Below, piece after piece: positions 1 through 7,440 of a DNA stretch of 27,021 nucleotides. Source of the DNA: DATMBL01 sp050735975 (lineage in GTDB: Bacteria > Desulfobacterota > Binatia > UBA9968); assembly GCA_050735975.1 (NCBI GenBank), contig JBOHVS010000004.1, forward strand, positions 1 to 27,021, given 5' to 3'. Position numbers and translations under genes: made by a program. Within the stretch, counting starts at the first letter, position 1; each line of letters opens with the position of its first letter. The notes below the pieces were generated by a model. It did no database searches. It was not told the origin of the DNA and saw only the letters and a list, made by a program, of their open reading frames with translations.

Positions 1-1
1 C

Positions 2-154
2 TTTATGGCCGGACATCTATTCGAAGCAGAAGCGGCGCCACACCGCGCAGTAGCCTTGCTGCTTACGATCTTCGTCGCCTATCGAACGAAGAGTCCTGTA
101 ACCGGCATGATCGTCGGCACACTTCTGGCCTGGGCATTGTCGTGGATGCGTTAA
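2..154 (+). CDS. AzlD-like branched-chain amino acid permease subunit, C-terminal end (partial)
   Basis: The plus strand is open from the window edge to a TAA at 152-154, giving the last 50 residues of a protein whose 5' part lies outside. The tail reads RAVALLLTIFVAYRTKSPVTG and then IVGTLLAWALSWMR, which is two short hydrophobic segments separated by a basic YRTK turn. This is how AzlD-type small subunits of the AzlCD branched-chain amino acid exporter usually end (a helix, a WRT/YRT turn, a final helix). The family call rests on this short tail only, so it is tentative. The stop codon shares the TTAA at 151-154 with the stop of the convergent MFS gene. Confidence 0.5.
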   Translation, partial: FMAGHLFEAEAAPHRAVALLLTIFVAYRTKSPVTGMIVGTLLAWALSWMR

Positions 155-1350
155 ATGATTTCTGTCCGTGCGCGTTCCCGCGCCGCGCCGATCAGGCAGC
201 CATAGAGAACGAGCGGCACCGAAGTAACCAAAACCATCGCCAAAACGATGTCGCCGATGCCGGTAATAAGCCGCGCGACGATCAACGGCGCCACGACTCC
301 CGCGGTGTAATGCAGCGACATGATCATGCCGCTGGCGGTCCCCGCACTGCCAGGAGGCGCATTCTCCTGAGCCAGGGCAACGACCAACGCCGGCACCGAA
401 GCTTTGAGCGTGCCAAATACGATGATTCCCAAGCCGATCCACGCAGGAGAGGCGAGCCAATAGAAAACAACAAAGGCGGCCGCCGCCGCGGGGAGGGCAC
501 TGAAGACAATCACGCGCTTGCGGCCGAGCTTGTCCGAGAGAGATCCCAGCAAGAAAGATCCAACCATGTTTGACATGCTCAATACACCCATGATCCAGCC
601 GGTTTCTTGCAGGGTGAGCGCTTTGGCAGTGCGCAGCAAGGTCGGGGTCCAGGCTGCAGAGCTCCAGAACACCGATCCCCCGATAAACTCGGCGACTGCG
701 AGAACCAACAGAGGACCTGAAAGCACGGCCCTAAAGGAGACCGAATGTGCGGCGGATCGTGACCGGCGGATATCTCGAATCCAGTAGAGTTGCAGCAGCA
801 TATCCACTATCGCTATGGCGCCCACGGTTACGAACGCCGAGCGCCAACCGAAGGCACCGATAAGCCGGCTCGCGAGCACGGCCCCGATAGCACCGCCAAT
901 CCCATAGTAAACGGAGACGAGACTCGCTCCGAGGCCGCGCCGATTCGGTAGAAGATCGGACATGATGGCGTAAAGCGACGGCGGGGTGAAGCCATAGCCG
1001 AGACCCGTAACGCCCAGAAAGAAGAAAAACAGCAACTGATTGCCAGTAAGACCGGCGGCGCCAAATCCAAGCGCCAGAAGGCTCAGCCCGGTAATGAGAA
1101 CGGTTTTTCGGCCGATCTTATCCGCGAGTCGTCCGGCGATGGCGCTCGTAATCGCGGCGACGATCATAACGACCGAGAAAAGACCGCCCGCTTGGATTTC
1201 AGAAAAGGCGAATGATTGCCTGAGTTCGGGCAGGGCAATACCCAACGTCGCGATCATCATCGACGGCATTAAATTGGAACAGGGAACGATGAGGGCGGTC
1301 GGCCAATCGGACTTCTTCGTTGCTTGATGCAGGGTGCGATCGAATTCCAA
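151..1350 (-). CDS. MFS transporter
   Basis: A 399-residue, strongly hydrophobic protein with about twelve membrane segments, so an inner-membrane secondary transporter of the major facilitator superfamily. The cytoplasmic loop 2-3 signature is clear (GRLADKIGRKTVL) and is repeated in the second half as GSLSDKLGRKRVI, which is the usual two-fold pattern of MFS proteins. The loop between halves contains a basic stretch (RDIRRSRSA). The substrate cannot be told from sequence. The predicted first codon is a TTG with no obvious ribosome site, so the true start is uncertain; the first membrane segment begins about 20 residues in. The gene is convergent with the AzlD-like tail and the two stops overlap. 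Confidence 0.88.
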   Translation of the reverse strand: MEFDRTLHQATKKSDWPTALIVPCSNLMPSMMIATLGIALPELRQSFAFSEIQAGGLFSVVMIVAAITSAIAGRLADKIGRKTVLITGLSLLALGFGAAGLTGNQLLFFFFLGVTGLGYGFTPPSLYAIMSDLLPNRRGLGASLVSVYYGIGGAIGAVLASRLIGAFGWRSAFVTVGAIAIVDMLLQLYWIRDIRRSRSAAHSVSFRAVLSGPLLVLAVAEFIGGSVFWSSAAWTPTLLRTAKALTLQETGWIMGVLSMSNMVGSFLLGSLSDKLGRKRVIVFSALPAAAAAFVVFYWLASPAWIGLGIIVFGTLKASVPALVVALAQENAPPGSAGTASGMIMSLHYTAGVVAPLIVARLITGIGDIVLAMVLVTSVPLVLYGCLIGAARERARTEII

Positions 1351-1681
1351 ATGTGGCAGATGTAAAAGAAGAACGCGAGAAAAGCAAGGCGACTCGACGC
1401 ATGGCAGCCGATTGGAACGTACCGGCCGCGCTTTGATGCGGCGGTGAAAATAGCCTATAACCTGTGCAGACTTCCAAAGAAGGTCGAGGTTAAGGCTAAG
1501 GTTCAGGTGAGAAGAAAGGTCGATGTTCGAAGTTCGAGGGCCAAACTGAGACCTGACCTCAACAACTAAACCTGAATCGCATGCCCGCTGCTATCCAAGC
1601 TTCGCCCCTCGGTCGCTCTATGAAGACTTGCTTATGAACTTTTTTGTGATTACCCAATTTCTATGATGAGGAGAATCGCGT
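1351..1681. repeat. Gene-free stretch with a GGTTAAGG-type fold-back repeat
   Basis: No convincing gene is present here. Between about 1480 and 1575 the plus strand carries purine-rich units (aggttaaggctaaggttcag) followed by pyrimidine-rich counterparts (gacctgacctcaacaactaa). The two halves can pair imperfectly into a hairpin. The same word pattern recurs at 15606-15724. Closer to the carboxyltransferase gene, a ribosome site GAGGAG sits eight bases before the ATG at 1682. A TATGAT at about 1662 could be a -10 box, but no good -35 partner is visible. Confidence 0.45.
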
Positions 1682-3118
1682 ATGAACTCGCAGGACATTT
1701 TAGGCCAGCTTGCCGGCGATCTGACAACGTTGCTTAAAGAGCCCGTGGGAAGCAGAAGGGTCAAAATTACCGATTTGACACCGCGGGATGGGCAGCAGTG
1801 TAAACTGGCGACGCGGGTTACCACGGACGATTTGCTGCCGTTGTGCGCGTCCATCGACAATTGCGGTTTTTACGCCGTGGAAGTTTGGGGCGGTGCGACG
1901 TTCGACGTGTGCATACGCTACCTTAAAGAAGATCCATGGGATCGACTCCGGCGCATCAAGTCGGTGATGCCCAAAACCAAATTACAGATGCTGCTGCGCG
2001 GCCAACATATTTTGGCCTACCGGCCCTACACCGACAAAACCGTTTGGAAGTTTGTCGAAAGAGCCATTGCCAATGGGATGAACGTTTTCCGGATTTTCGA
2101 GGCGACTAATGATTTTAGAAACATCGAGACCGCGACCAAGGCCGTAAAGGAGCTCGGCGGCGAGGCCCATGTCGAAGTCAACTACACCGTGAGCCCGGTT
2201 CATACCCTGGAAAAATGGATGGAGTACGCCGAGCAGCTCATCGAGGTTGGCGCGGATTGGTTATCGTTGAAAGATGCCACGGGAATCATGACGCCCTTCG
2301 ATAGCTACAGAATCATCAAGGGCATAAAAGATCGGGCGAAGGGCAAGCTGCCGGTTCTGCTGCACTGTCACGACATGGGCGGGACGTCCAGCATGTGCCA
2401 CCTGATGGCCATTTTGGCTGGCGTCGATATGATCGACACGGTTTTGTCTCCACTCTCATTCGGCTCAGCGCATCCGGCGACCGAGACCATGGTGGCCTCA
2501 TTGAAAGGCACTCCTTTTGATACCGGTATTGACGTGAAGATCTTGGAAGAGCCGGCCCAAATCACCCGGCAGATCAAGGAAAAATACGAGAAATACGAGA
2601 CAGGATATACCGGCGTGAGCGCCGACGTGTTCATTCACAAGGTGCCCGGCGGGATGATCTCGAACATGGTTGCGCAGTTGAAGGAAGCCAAGCGGATGGA
2701 TTTGATGGAGGCGGCGCTGAAAGAGACGCCGAGCGTCGAGAAGGACTTGGGCCATCCACCATTGCTGACACCCACGAGCCAGATCGTGGGTGTCCAGGCC
2801 GTGCTCAATGTTCTGGCGGGCGAACGATACAAGATTGTGAGCCGAGAGACCAGCGATTACGTAAAAGGAAAGTATGGCCGACCACCGGGTCCGGTGGATA
2901 AAGAACTGATCAAAAAAATCATGAAGGACAAGGAACCCGACTATTCGCTCCGCTCCGGCGAGCTGGCCGATCCGTCAGACTGGGACAAGACCGTTAAAGA
3001 TCTCGGACCATTGGCGAAAAACGATGAAGATATTCTCCTCGGCGTGCTTTTCCCGATGCAGGCAAAGGAGTTTCTGACCATGAGAGAGAACGGGCAACTC
3101 GGCCAACGAACGGCGTAA
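1682..3118 (+). CDS. 5S-like biotin-dependent carboxyltransferase (transcarboxylase 5S/PycB/OadA family), no biotin domain
   Basis: A cytoplasmic 478-residue protein that should move a carboxyl group between a biotin carrier and an oxoacid such as pyruvate/oxaloacetate. It has the HMGL-type TIM barrel followed by the conserved PYC/OADA domain. Metal and active-site features of the family are present: TPRDGQQ near residue 30, LRGQ, the lysine that is carbamylated in relatives (SLKDATG), and the paired histidines in LLHCHDMGG. From memory it lines up almost end to end with the 5S subunit of Propionibacterium transcarboxylase (VEVWGGATFD, PGGMISNM, TPTSQIVGVQAV). Like 5S, it ends before any biotinyl (MKM) domain. 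Some motif positions are unusual: FEATND where relatives have FDAMND, and LSFGSAHPATE in the distal barrel loop. No biotin carboxylase or carrier gene is nearby, so partners must be elsewhere. Start supported by GAGGAG eight bases upstream. Confidence 0.85.
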   Translation: MNSQDILGQLAGDLTTLLKEPVGSRRVKITDLTPRDGQQCKLATRVTTDDLLPLCASIDNCGFYAVEVWGGATFDVCIRYLKEDPWDRLRRIKSVMPKTKLQMLLRGQHILAYRPYTDKTVWKFVERAIANGMNVFRIFEATNDFRNIETATKAVKELGGEAHVEVNYTVSPVHTLEKWMEYAEQLIEVGADWLSLKDATGIMTPFDSYRIIKGIKDRAKGKLPVLLHCHDMGGTSSMCHLMAILAGVDMIDTVLSPLSFGSAHPATETMVASLKGTPFDTGIDVKILEEPAQITRQIKEKYEKYETGYTGVSADVFIHKVPGGMISNMVAQLKEAKRMDLMEAALKETPSVEKDLGHPPLLTPTSQIVGVQAVLNVLAGERYKIVSRETSDYVKGKYGRPPGPVDKELIKKIMKDKEPDYSLRSGELADPSDWDKTVKDLGPLAKNDEDILLGVLFPMQAKEFLTMRENGQLGQRTA

Positions 3119-3205
3119 CCGTAATTTCGAATTAAACCACAAAGAACGCAAAGCTCGCAAAGTTTCCATAGGGTGGGTTGAGGGAACGAACCGCCTTTAC
3201 TCATT

Positions 3206-4114
3206 ATGCCCGAACTGCCTGACGTTGTCATTTACATCGAAGCCCTTTCTGAGCGGGTCCTGAATCAGCCGATTCAGAAGATCCGGATCGGCAGCCCTTT
3301 TGTTCTACGATCTTTCGAACCACCCATCGGTGCAGCGGAGGGGAAGAACGTTCTTAATCTCCGGCGGCTCGGAAAACGCATTGTTTTCGGTTTGGAAGAC
3401 GACCTGTTCTTGATTGTGCATCTGATGATCGCCGGCCGGTTTCACTGGAAGCCCAAGGAAGCCAAGATCGCGCGCAAATATGGTCAAGCGGCATTTGACT
3501 TCTCCAATGGAACTTTGCTTTTGACCGAAGCCGGCACCAAGAAGCGTGCGTCGATTTGTCTAGTCCGCGGTGAAGAAGCGTTGCGCGAACATGATCCCGG
3601 CGGTCTGGAAGTTCTCGACGCGAGTCTCGAACAATTCCGTGAAGCGTTCACGCGCGAAAATCACACGCTGAAACGCTCGCTCACCGATCCCCATTTGTTC
3701 AGCGCAATCGGCAACGCCTACTCCGACGAGATTCTCCATCGCGCGCGGCTCTCGCCGATTCGCCTCACACAGCAAATGACGGCCGCCGAAATTGAAACGC
3801 TCTACCGCGCGATCAGAGAATCGCTAAACGTTTGGGTGGAACGGTTGAGAAAAGAACGGGGAACCGGCTTCCCGGAAAAAGTCACGGCATTTCGACCTGA
3901 CATGGCGGTTCACGGCAAGTACCACAAGCCCTGTCCGGTATGCGGCTCCCCCGTTCAACGCATCGTGCATGCGGAGAACGAAACCAACTACTGTGCCCGC
4001 TGTCAAACGGGTGGGAAGCTCCTCGCCGACAGGTCGTTGTCGCGGCTTCTCAAGCAGGATTGGCCGCGAACCTTGGAGGAGTTAGAGGAGGGCCATAGGC
4101 TGCGAACGGAGTGA
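3206..4114 (+). CDS. Fpg/Nei-family DNA glycosylase
   Basis: A 302-residue base-excision repair enzyme of the formamidopyrimidine-DNA glycosylase family, which removes oxidised bases and nicks the abasic site. After removal of Met, the N-terminal Pro2 and Glu3 (MPELPDV) are the catalytic pair, and Lys57 (RRLGKRIVF) is the conserved minor-groove lysine. A helix-two-turn-helix lies at about 167-185 (IGNAYSDEILHRARLSP). A C-terminal zinc finger has Cys243, Cys246, Cys263 and Cys266 (CPVCG ... CARCQ). The usual Arg before the second cysteine pair is not there (ENETNYC instead of a GRSTYYC-like turn), and the central region is somewhat longer than in E. coli Fpg. This suggests a divergent member with altered lesion range. 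Followed six bases later by a small Cys-rich gene, probably co-transcribed. Confidence 0.9.
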   Translation: MPELPDVVIYIEALSERVLNQPIQKIRIGSPFVLRSFEPPIGAAEGKNVLNLRRLGKRIVFGLEDDLFLIVHLMIAGRFHWKPKEAKIARKYGQAAFDFSNGTLLLTEAGTKKRASICLVRGEEALREHDPGGLEVLDASLEQFREAFTRENHTLKRSLTDPHLFSAIGNAYSDEILHRARLSPIRLTQQMTAAEIETLYRAIRESLNVWVERLRKERGTGFPEKVTAFRPDMAVHGKYHKPCPVCGSPVQRIVHAENETNYCARCQTGGKLLADRSLSRLLKQDWPRTLEELEEGHRLRTE

Positions 4115-4120
4115 AGTTCG

Positions 4121-4309
4121 ATGGATTTTTCTGCGTGGGAAGCGGCGTGCCGTTTTTGCGGCAAGCTGGCGGAGACGGATGAATGTAAGGAGTGTGAGGA
4201 ACACTTCAAGAGCCACGGTCATCACCCCAACGAAGTCCGATGCTACCAAGTGCCGGGGCAGCCACGCGTGATGGTTAGATATTGTGGCGAGTGCGGGAGG
4301 CCCCTTTAG
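4121..4309 (+). CDS. Small cysteine-rich zinc-ribbon-like protein
   Basis: A 62-residue protein starting six bases after the glycosylase stop, with a GGAG ribosome site in the end of that gene. It carries several paired metal-binding cysteines: CRFC near residue 10, CKEC near 22, and CGEC near the C-terminus, plus a histidine-rich stretch (HFKSHGHH) and one further cysteine. The spacing suggests one or two zinc sites. I do not recognise a named family. Tight spacing with the glycosylase suggests the two are made together, but a repair role is only inferred from position. It could instead be a free-standing metal-binding protein. Confidence 0.65.
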   Translation: MDFSAWEAACRFCGKLAETDECKECEEHFKSHGHHPNEVRCYQVPGQPRVMVRYCGECGRPL

Positions 4310-4401
4310 TTTAGCAGGCTCGTTACTGTAATAAGACTTATCCCTTTTTGTTCCGGAAAACGGTAACCTGGTTGTAACGATGCAATTGGGGTTCCCGCGG
4401 A

Positions 4402-4749
4402 CTACATGAAACCCCATGTCTCATCAAACTGTGGATTGATTACGTACTTTCCCCAGTTATCAATGTAACCGTACTTCTTGCCGATTCTAACTACTGCGAA
4501 ACCTTCTGAAAATCCCAATGTCTTATAGTCAAACTGCGGCTTAATAACGAATCGTCCTGCCCTGTCAATGTAACCTTCCTTGCCATCAACTAAAACTACT
4601 GCAAGGCCTTCCCTGAAAGCTCCTGCGTAATCAAACTGAAGATCAATGACGTATTTCCCCGTCTTATCTATGTAACCCCACTTATTCCCCAGTTTGACTT
4701 CTGCGAGTACTTGTCCACTGACGTCCTTGGACTGCGCATTGTCAATCAT
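4402..4749 (-). CDS. Short WG-repeat protein
   Basis: A 115-residue protein made of three tandem WG (KWG) repeats, each reading roughly K-x-GYID-x-xGK-V-I-x-x-QFD: NKWGYIDKTGKYVIDLQFDY, KEGYIDRAGRFVIKPQFDY and KYGYIDNWGKYVINPQFDE. WG repeats form a small beta-rich unit found in many bacterial surface and accessory proteins of unknown role. The start is well supported by GAGAGGT nine bases upstream. There is no signal peptide, and full-length relatives usually have more repeats and an N-terminal export signal, so this may be the 3' part of a larger ancestral gene or a compact version. It sits at the end of a run of decayed accessory genes on the same strand. Confidence 0.8.
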   Translation of the reverse strand: MIDNAQSKDVSGQVLAEVKLGNKWGYIDKTGKYVIDLQFDYAGAFREGLAVVLVDGKEGYIDRAGRFVIKPQFDYKTLGFSEGFAVVRIGKKYGYIDNWGKYVINPQFDETWGFM

Positions 4750-4829
4750 GTCCGTTTACCTCTCGTTATGACCAATCACGAGCAGAGCGAAAATCAGGAT
4801 AGGAGTTCTTTGACCCCAATCCCCCGGGT

Positions 4830-5272
4830 TCAGGTGATTTCCTCGAAGTTGTATCGCAGAAAGTCCACATGTCCGCGCTTCTCCTCCGGTATCAAGTCAA
4901 GTAGGGCTATGGCTCTTTCGCATGTCGTGTTGCGCGCCCACCGAATCCCTTCTAGCATGCTGACACGATCTGCCCATGGATGAGGGCCACCGGTTTCCTG
5001 CTCGGGCGGTACACCGGAGACGATGTCCCGTTGCGCGAGAACTCTTGACAGCCTTCGGCGGCTTCTCCGCCATCTTGTAGTGAACGAGTTCATTCCGTAG
5101 CTGCATCAGCACGGTCATGTCTGCTACCATCCATTTCCTCATATGAGCAGGCTTGCTTTGGCTCCTTCTAGAAACAACCAAATCAAAAAGACCCAACAGT
5201 AATGCCAGTAACTGGATACCAATCTCACCGAAAGTCGTTCTTGTCAGATTCGTGTTTTGTTCGTAGTTTCTT
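4830..5272 (-). pseudogene. Broken hypothetical gene with one membrane segment and an LRNELVHYK motif
   Basis: Read on the minus strand, an open frame from about 5272 encodes a hydrophobic stretch (GIQLLALLLGLFDLVV) and then MTVLMQLRNELVHYK. That frame then degenerates after about 5050. The coding signal continues one frame over, reading VLAQRDIVSGVPPEQETGG, then SMLEGIRWARNT and EKRGHVDFLRYNFEEIT to a stop at 4830. Proteins with an LRNELVHYK helix followed by an xCxRWA-like helix are a familiar conserved hypothetical type, so the two parts look like one gene split by a single-base frameshift near 5045-5060. There is no ATG at the 5' end before the upstream in-frame stop near 5273, so the N-terminus is probably also missing. 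Function unknown; sequencing error is an alternative for the frameshift. Confidence 0.6.
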
Positions 5273-6103
5273 TATTCGCGCTTCAGATTCGGTCGCTTCA
5301 TCCTCACGGCCGTGTTTTTTTAGCATGCGAGCGTAATTCTCAGAGTCTTCTCCCAGATCGTGAGGGCTCGCCTATAAAGGGGTTCTGCCTCTGTTAATTT
5401 TCCTTGAATTGCGTAAGTGAAGCCATCCCGTGAAGAGTTGTGGCCGTATCAGGGTGATTGAATCCCAAAGTTTTCTCTCTGATTGTCAGCGACCTTTGAA
5501 AAAGCGATTTAGCCTCGTCAAAATTCCCGGTGGAACTATAGATAACCACCAAATTATTAAGGGTTGAGGCGATGTCCGGATGGATTGGTCCTAATGCTTT
5601 TTCCTGGATGGTGAGTGCGCTCCTCGCCAAGACTGCGGCCTTAGCGTACTCCCGCTGGTAATAGTAAGACCTGGTCAATGAATTGAGAGTGCGTGCGAGG
5701 TGGGGATGATGTGGGCCTAATGTTTTTTCTTGTATCGTAAGTGCAGGCTCTCCAAGACTTTCACCCTCAGCATATTTGCCTTGCTCAATGTAGACTCCCG
5801 CTAAATTCTTCAACTCACAGCGAGTTCTGGGTTATCTCTTCCCATCTGCTCTGTGATTGCAAGCGCCCTTTTTAGGAGAGACTCGGCGTCGTCATACCTA
5901 GCGTGTGCGGAATAAAGTGCCGCTAAATTGTTTAAGGTTGTGGCTACGTTTGGATGTTCCGATCCAAAAGCCTTCTTCTGAATAGCAATAGCCCTCTTAT
6001 ATAGAGGCTCCGCCGAAGCAAACTTTGCTTGGAATCGATAGACCTCAGCTAAATTATTGAGACTTATGGCAACACCGTAATGCCGCGGGTTGGTTGTTAC
6101 CAT
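5225..6103 (-). pseudogene. Multiply frameshifted TPR (kinesin-light-chain-type) protein gene
   Basis: The minus strand encodes successive 42-residue TPR units of the TPR_10/TPR_12 type (EPLYKRAIAIQKKAFG, ESLLKRALAITEQMG, VLARSALTIQEKALG, SLFQRSLTIREKTLG), but in several frames. First break: at about 5811 the frame reads NPELAVS then stop, while one frame over it resumes LKNLAGVYIEQGKYAEG. Second break: at about 5400 it reads SLTQFKEN then stop, while the next frame reads GKLTEAEPLYRRALTIWEKTL. Third break: near 5345 the frame shifts again into ENYARMLKKHGREDEATE and ends at 5225, with roughly eleven codons of the last repeat lost. All three are consistent with loss of bases. The 5' end begins abruptly at MVTTNPRH beside a perfect palindrome, with no signal or partner domain, so the gene is probably also truncated there. 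Confidence 0.8.
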
Positions 6104-6104
6104 C

Positions 6105-6120
6105 CGGCGCTTAAGCGCCG
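6105..6120. repeat. Perfect 16-bp palindrome
   Basis: The sequence cggcgcttaagcgccg equals its own reverse complement. It lies two bases after the toxin stop codon and one base before the first plausible codon of the truncated TPR gene. It could be a protein-binding site, part of a hairpin ending the toxin message, or a recombination scar where the TPR gene lost its front part. Confidence 0.6.
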
Positions 6121-6122
6121 TG

Positions 6123-6418
6123 TCAGCTGGCCGAGTCCGGATTTTTGGGGATTTGGGCGCTGTGCCAAACCGCAACGACCCAAACCACTTCCCCCTGCAG
6201 CCGATAAAAAAACCGGTAAGGCGCAACGATAACTTCTCGATGCGGTAAATCTGGAAACTCCGGCAAACGCCTTCCTGAATTTGGAAAGCGTTCGAGCCTC
6301 TTCAGAACTTTTTCGGAGCGCTCACGGAATCCTTGAGCGGACAGAGGATTGTCTCTTCGTTGTACCTCAATGCTCGAAGAAACTGGGACCGCCCACGAGG
6401 CGTAAACCTGACTCTCAC
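6123..6418 (-). pseudogene. ParE/RelE-family toxin, split by a one-base frameshift
   Basis: The toxin starts at a GTG at 6418 that overlaps the antitoxin stop (GTGA) and begins VRVRFTPRGRSQFLRALRY, a normal ParE/RelE N-terminus. At 6352-6364 this frame runs out of family character (NEETILCP). One frame over it continues RRDNPLSAQGFRERSEKVL, then RLERFPNSGRRLPEF and REVIVAPYRFFYRLQGEVVW, a typical ParE/RelE second half ending at 6123. Restoring one base near 6361 would give RALRYxRRDNPLSAQGF, so the gene looks inactivated by a single-base deletion. Intact relatives are about 95-100 residues, matching the repaired length. A functional toxin would inhibit growth (gyrase poisoning or mRNA cleavage, depending on subtype); this copy probably cannot, unless the shift is a sequencing error or is bypassed. 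Confidence 0.8.
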
Positions 6419-6690
6419 GCTTTCGAGAGAAGCGCGTCAGCTTCCGCCAATACCTCGTCAAGTTCGTATCCTTTGCCCGCAGTGATCTCTCTTTCACCTA
6501 GAGCGAGCAGTTTGAGAATCTCACGTTCTTGCTCGCCTTTTTCGTAGGTGTCCACATTCAGCAAAACCGCAGCAGGCCGTCCTCGGTGAGTGACGATCAA
6601 GGGACGTTTGGATTTTCGGACACGCTTGAGAGCTGCGGACACATCTTGTTTAAGCTCACTCACTGCGATTTTGGCTGGGTCCTTGGACAT
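6415..6690 (-). CDS. Phd/YefM-family antitoxin
   Basis: A 91-residue intact antitoxin of a type II toxin-antitoxin pair. The N-terminal DNA-binding fold is typical (KIAVSELKQDVSAALKRV, then RPLIVTHRGRPAAVLL), followed by an acidic C-terminal tail (ELDEVLAEADALLSKA) that would wrap around the toxin. A strong GGGAGGT ribosome site lies five to six bases before the ATG. The stop overlaps the toxin GTG by four bases, the usual antitoxin-first arrangement with translational coupling. Phd/YefM proteins repress their own promoter, which should lie in 6691-6845. Since the downstream toxin frame is broken, the gene is probably a leftover or serves as an antidote to a related toxin elsewhere. Confidence 0.9.
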   Translation of the reverse strand: MSKDPAKIAVSELKQDVSAALKRVRKSKRPLIVTHRGRPAAVLLNVDTYEKGEQEREILKLLALGEREITAGKGYELDEVLAEADALLSKA

Positions 6691-6845
6691 CGCTTACCTC
6701 CCGAAATCTCTATGACCTTACAGCCGATGTGTTCAAAACGCAACGCGCTGACTGATCCTGAACAATTCCTATTCACCAACAATAGATTGAACATGAGATC
6801 ATGGTTGTGGGCTCGTTGGCCGCAGTGCTATTTCGATCTTCGCTG

Positions 6846-7436
6846 TCACATCATGGGGATGAAACGCGGCTGTGCCTTCACGCGATTGAGCCAGGCTCGG
6901 ATCTTTGGGAAATCGCCGAGAGGGAAGCCGCCTTCATGGGAAACATGCGTGTAGGGGAAGAGGGCAATGTCGGCGATGGTGTACTCTTCAACAAAGAAGC
7001 TAGACTTCGAAAGGTGTTCTTCCATGATCTTTAGAGCCGCCCAGCCGCCGTCGCGGCGGGCCGCCAACACTGCGGCTCGTTCCGGTGTATCCGGTTTGTG
7101 TTGCAGCCAAAACCGGGACGTCGCGATGTAGGGTTCGTGGCTGTATTGCTCGAAGGACAGCCACTGAAAGACAAGCGCCCAGCGTTTCCGGTCCTCCGGT
7201 AAAAATTCAGTCCCGTGAGCAAGATAGGCGAGTATGGCGTTGGACTCTGCAAGCAAGAAGCCATCATCATCCAGGACGGGTGTGCGACCGTTGGGATTGA
7301 TTTTGAGAAACTCCGGAGTACGACTCTCGCCCTTCAGGATATCGACTTCAATGATCTCACAGGCGATCCCAAGTTGAGCTAACAGGAGTCGGACCTTATA
7401 TGAGTTTCCGGAGTAGGCGACGTTGTAGAGTTTCAT
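6846..7436 (-). CDS. Glutathione S-transferase family protein
   Basis: A cytosolic 196-residue protein with the two GST domains. The thioredoxin-like N-terminal half begins MKLYNVAYSGNSYKVRLLL, has the cis-proline loop (NPNGRTPVL) and the glutathione-binding ESNAI turn (LLAESNAILAYLA). The helical C-terminal domain has the conserved N-capping region (VEEYTIADIALFPYTHV). Members conjugate or reduce electrophiles with glutathione or act as small thiol-transfer enzymes; the substrate here is unknown. The likely catalytic residue is the serine or tyrosine near residues 8-12. The gene stands alone, with repeat-rich spacers on its 5' side. Confidence 0.9.
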   Translation of the reverse strand: MKLYNVAYSGNSYKVRLLLAQLGIACEIIEVDILKGESRTPEFLKINPNGRTPVLDDDGFLLAESNAILAYLAHGTEFLPEDRKRWALVFQWLSFEQYSHEPYIATSRFWLQHKPDTPERAAVLAARRDGGWAALKIMEEHLSKSSFFVEEYTIADIALFPYTHVSHEGGFPLGDFPKIRAWLNRVKAQPRFIPMM

Positions 7437-7440
7437 GGGA

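Noticed and set aside
4313..4322. tagcaggct, resembling the end of a family-A element
   Set aside because: Only nine matching bases without the following ctgaaaaa; likely chance.
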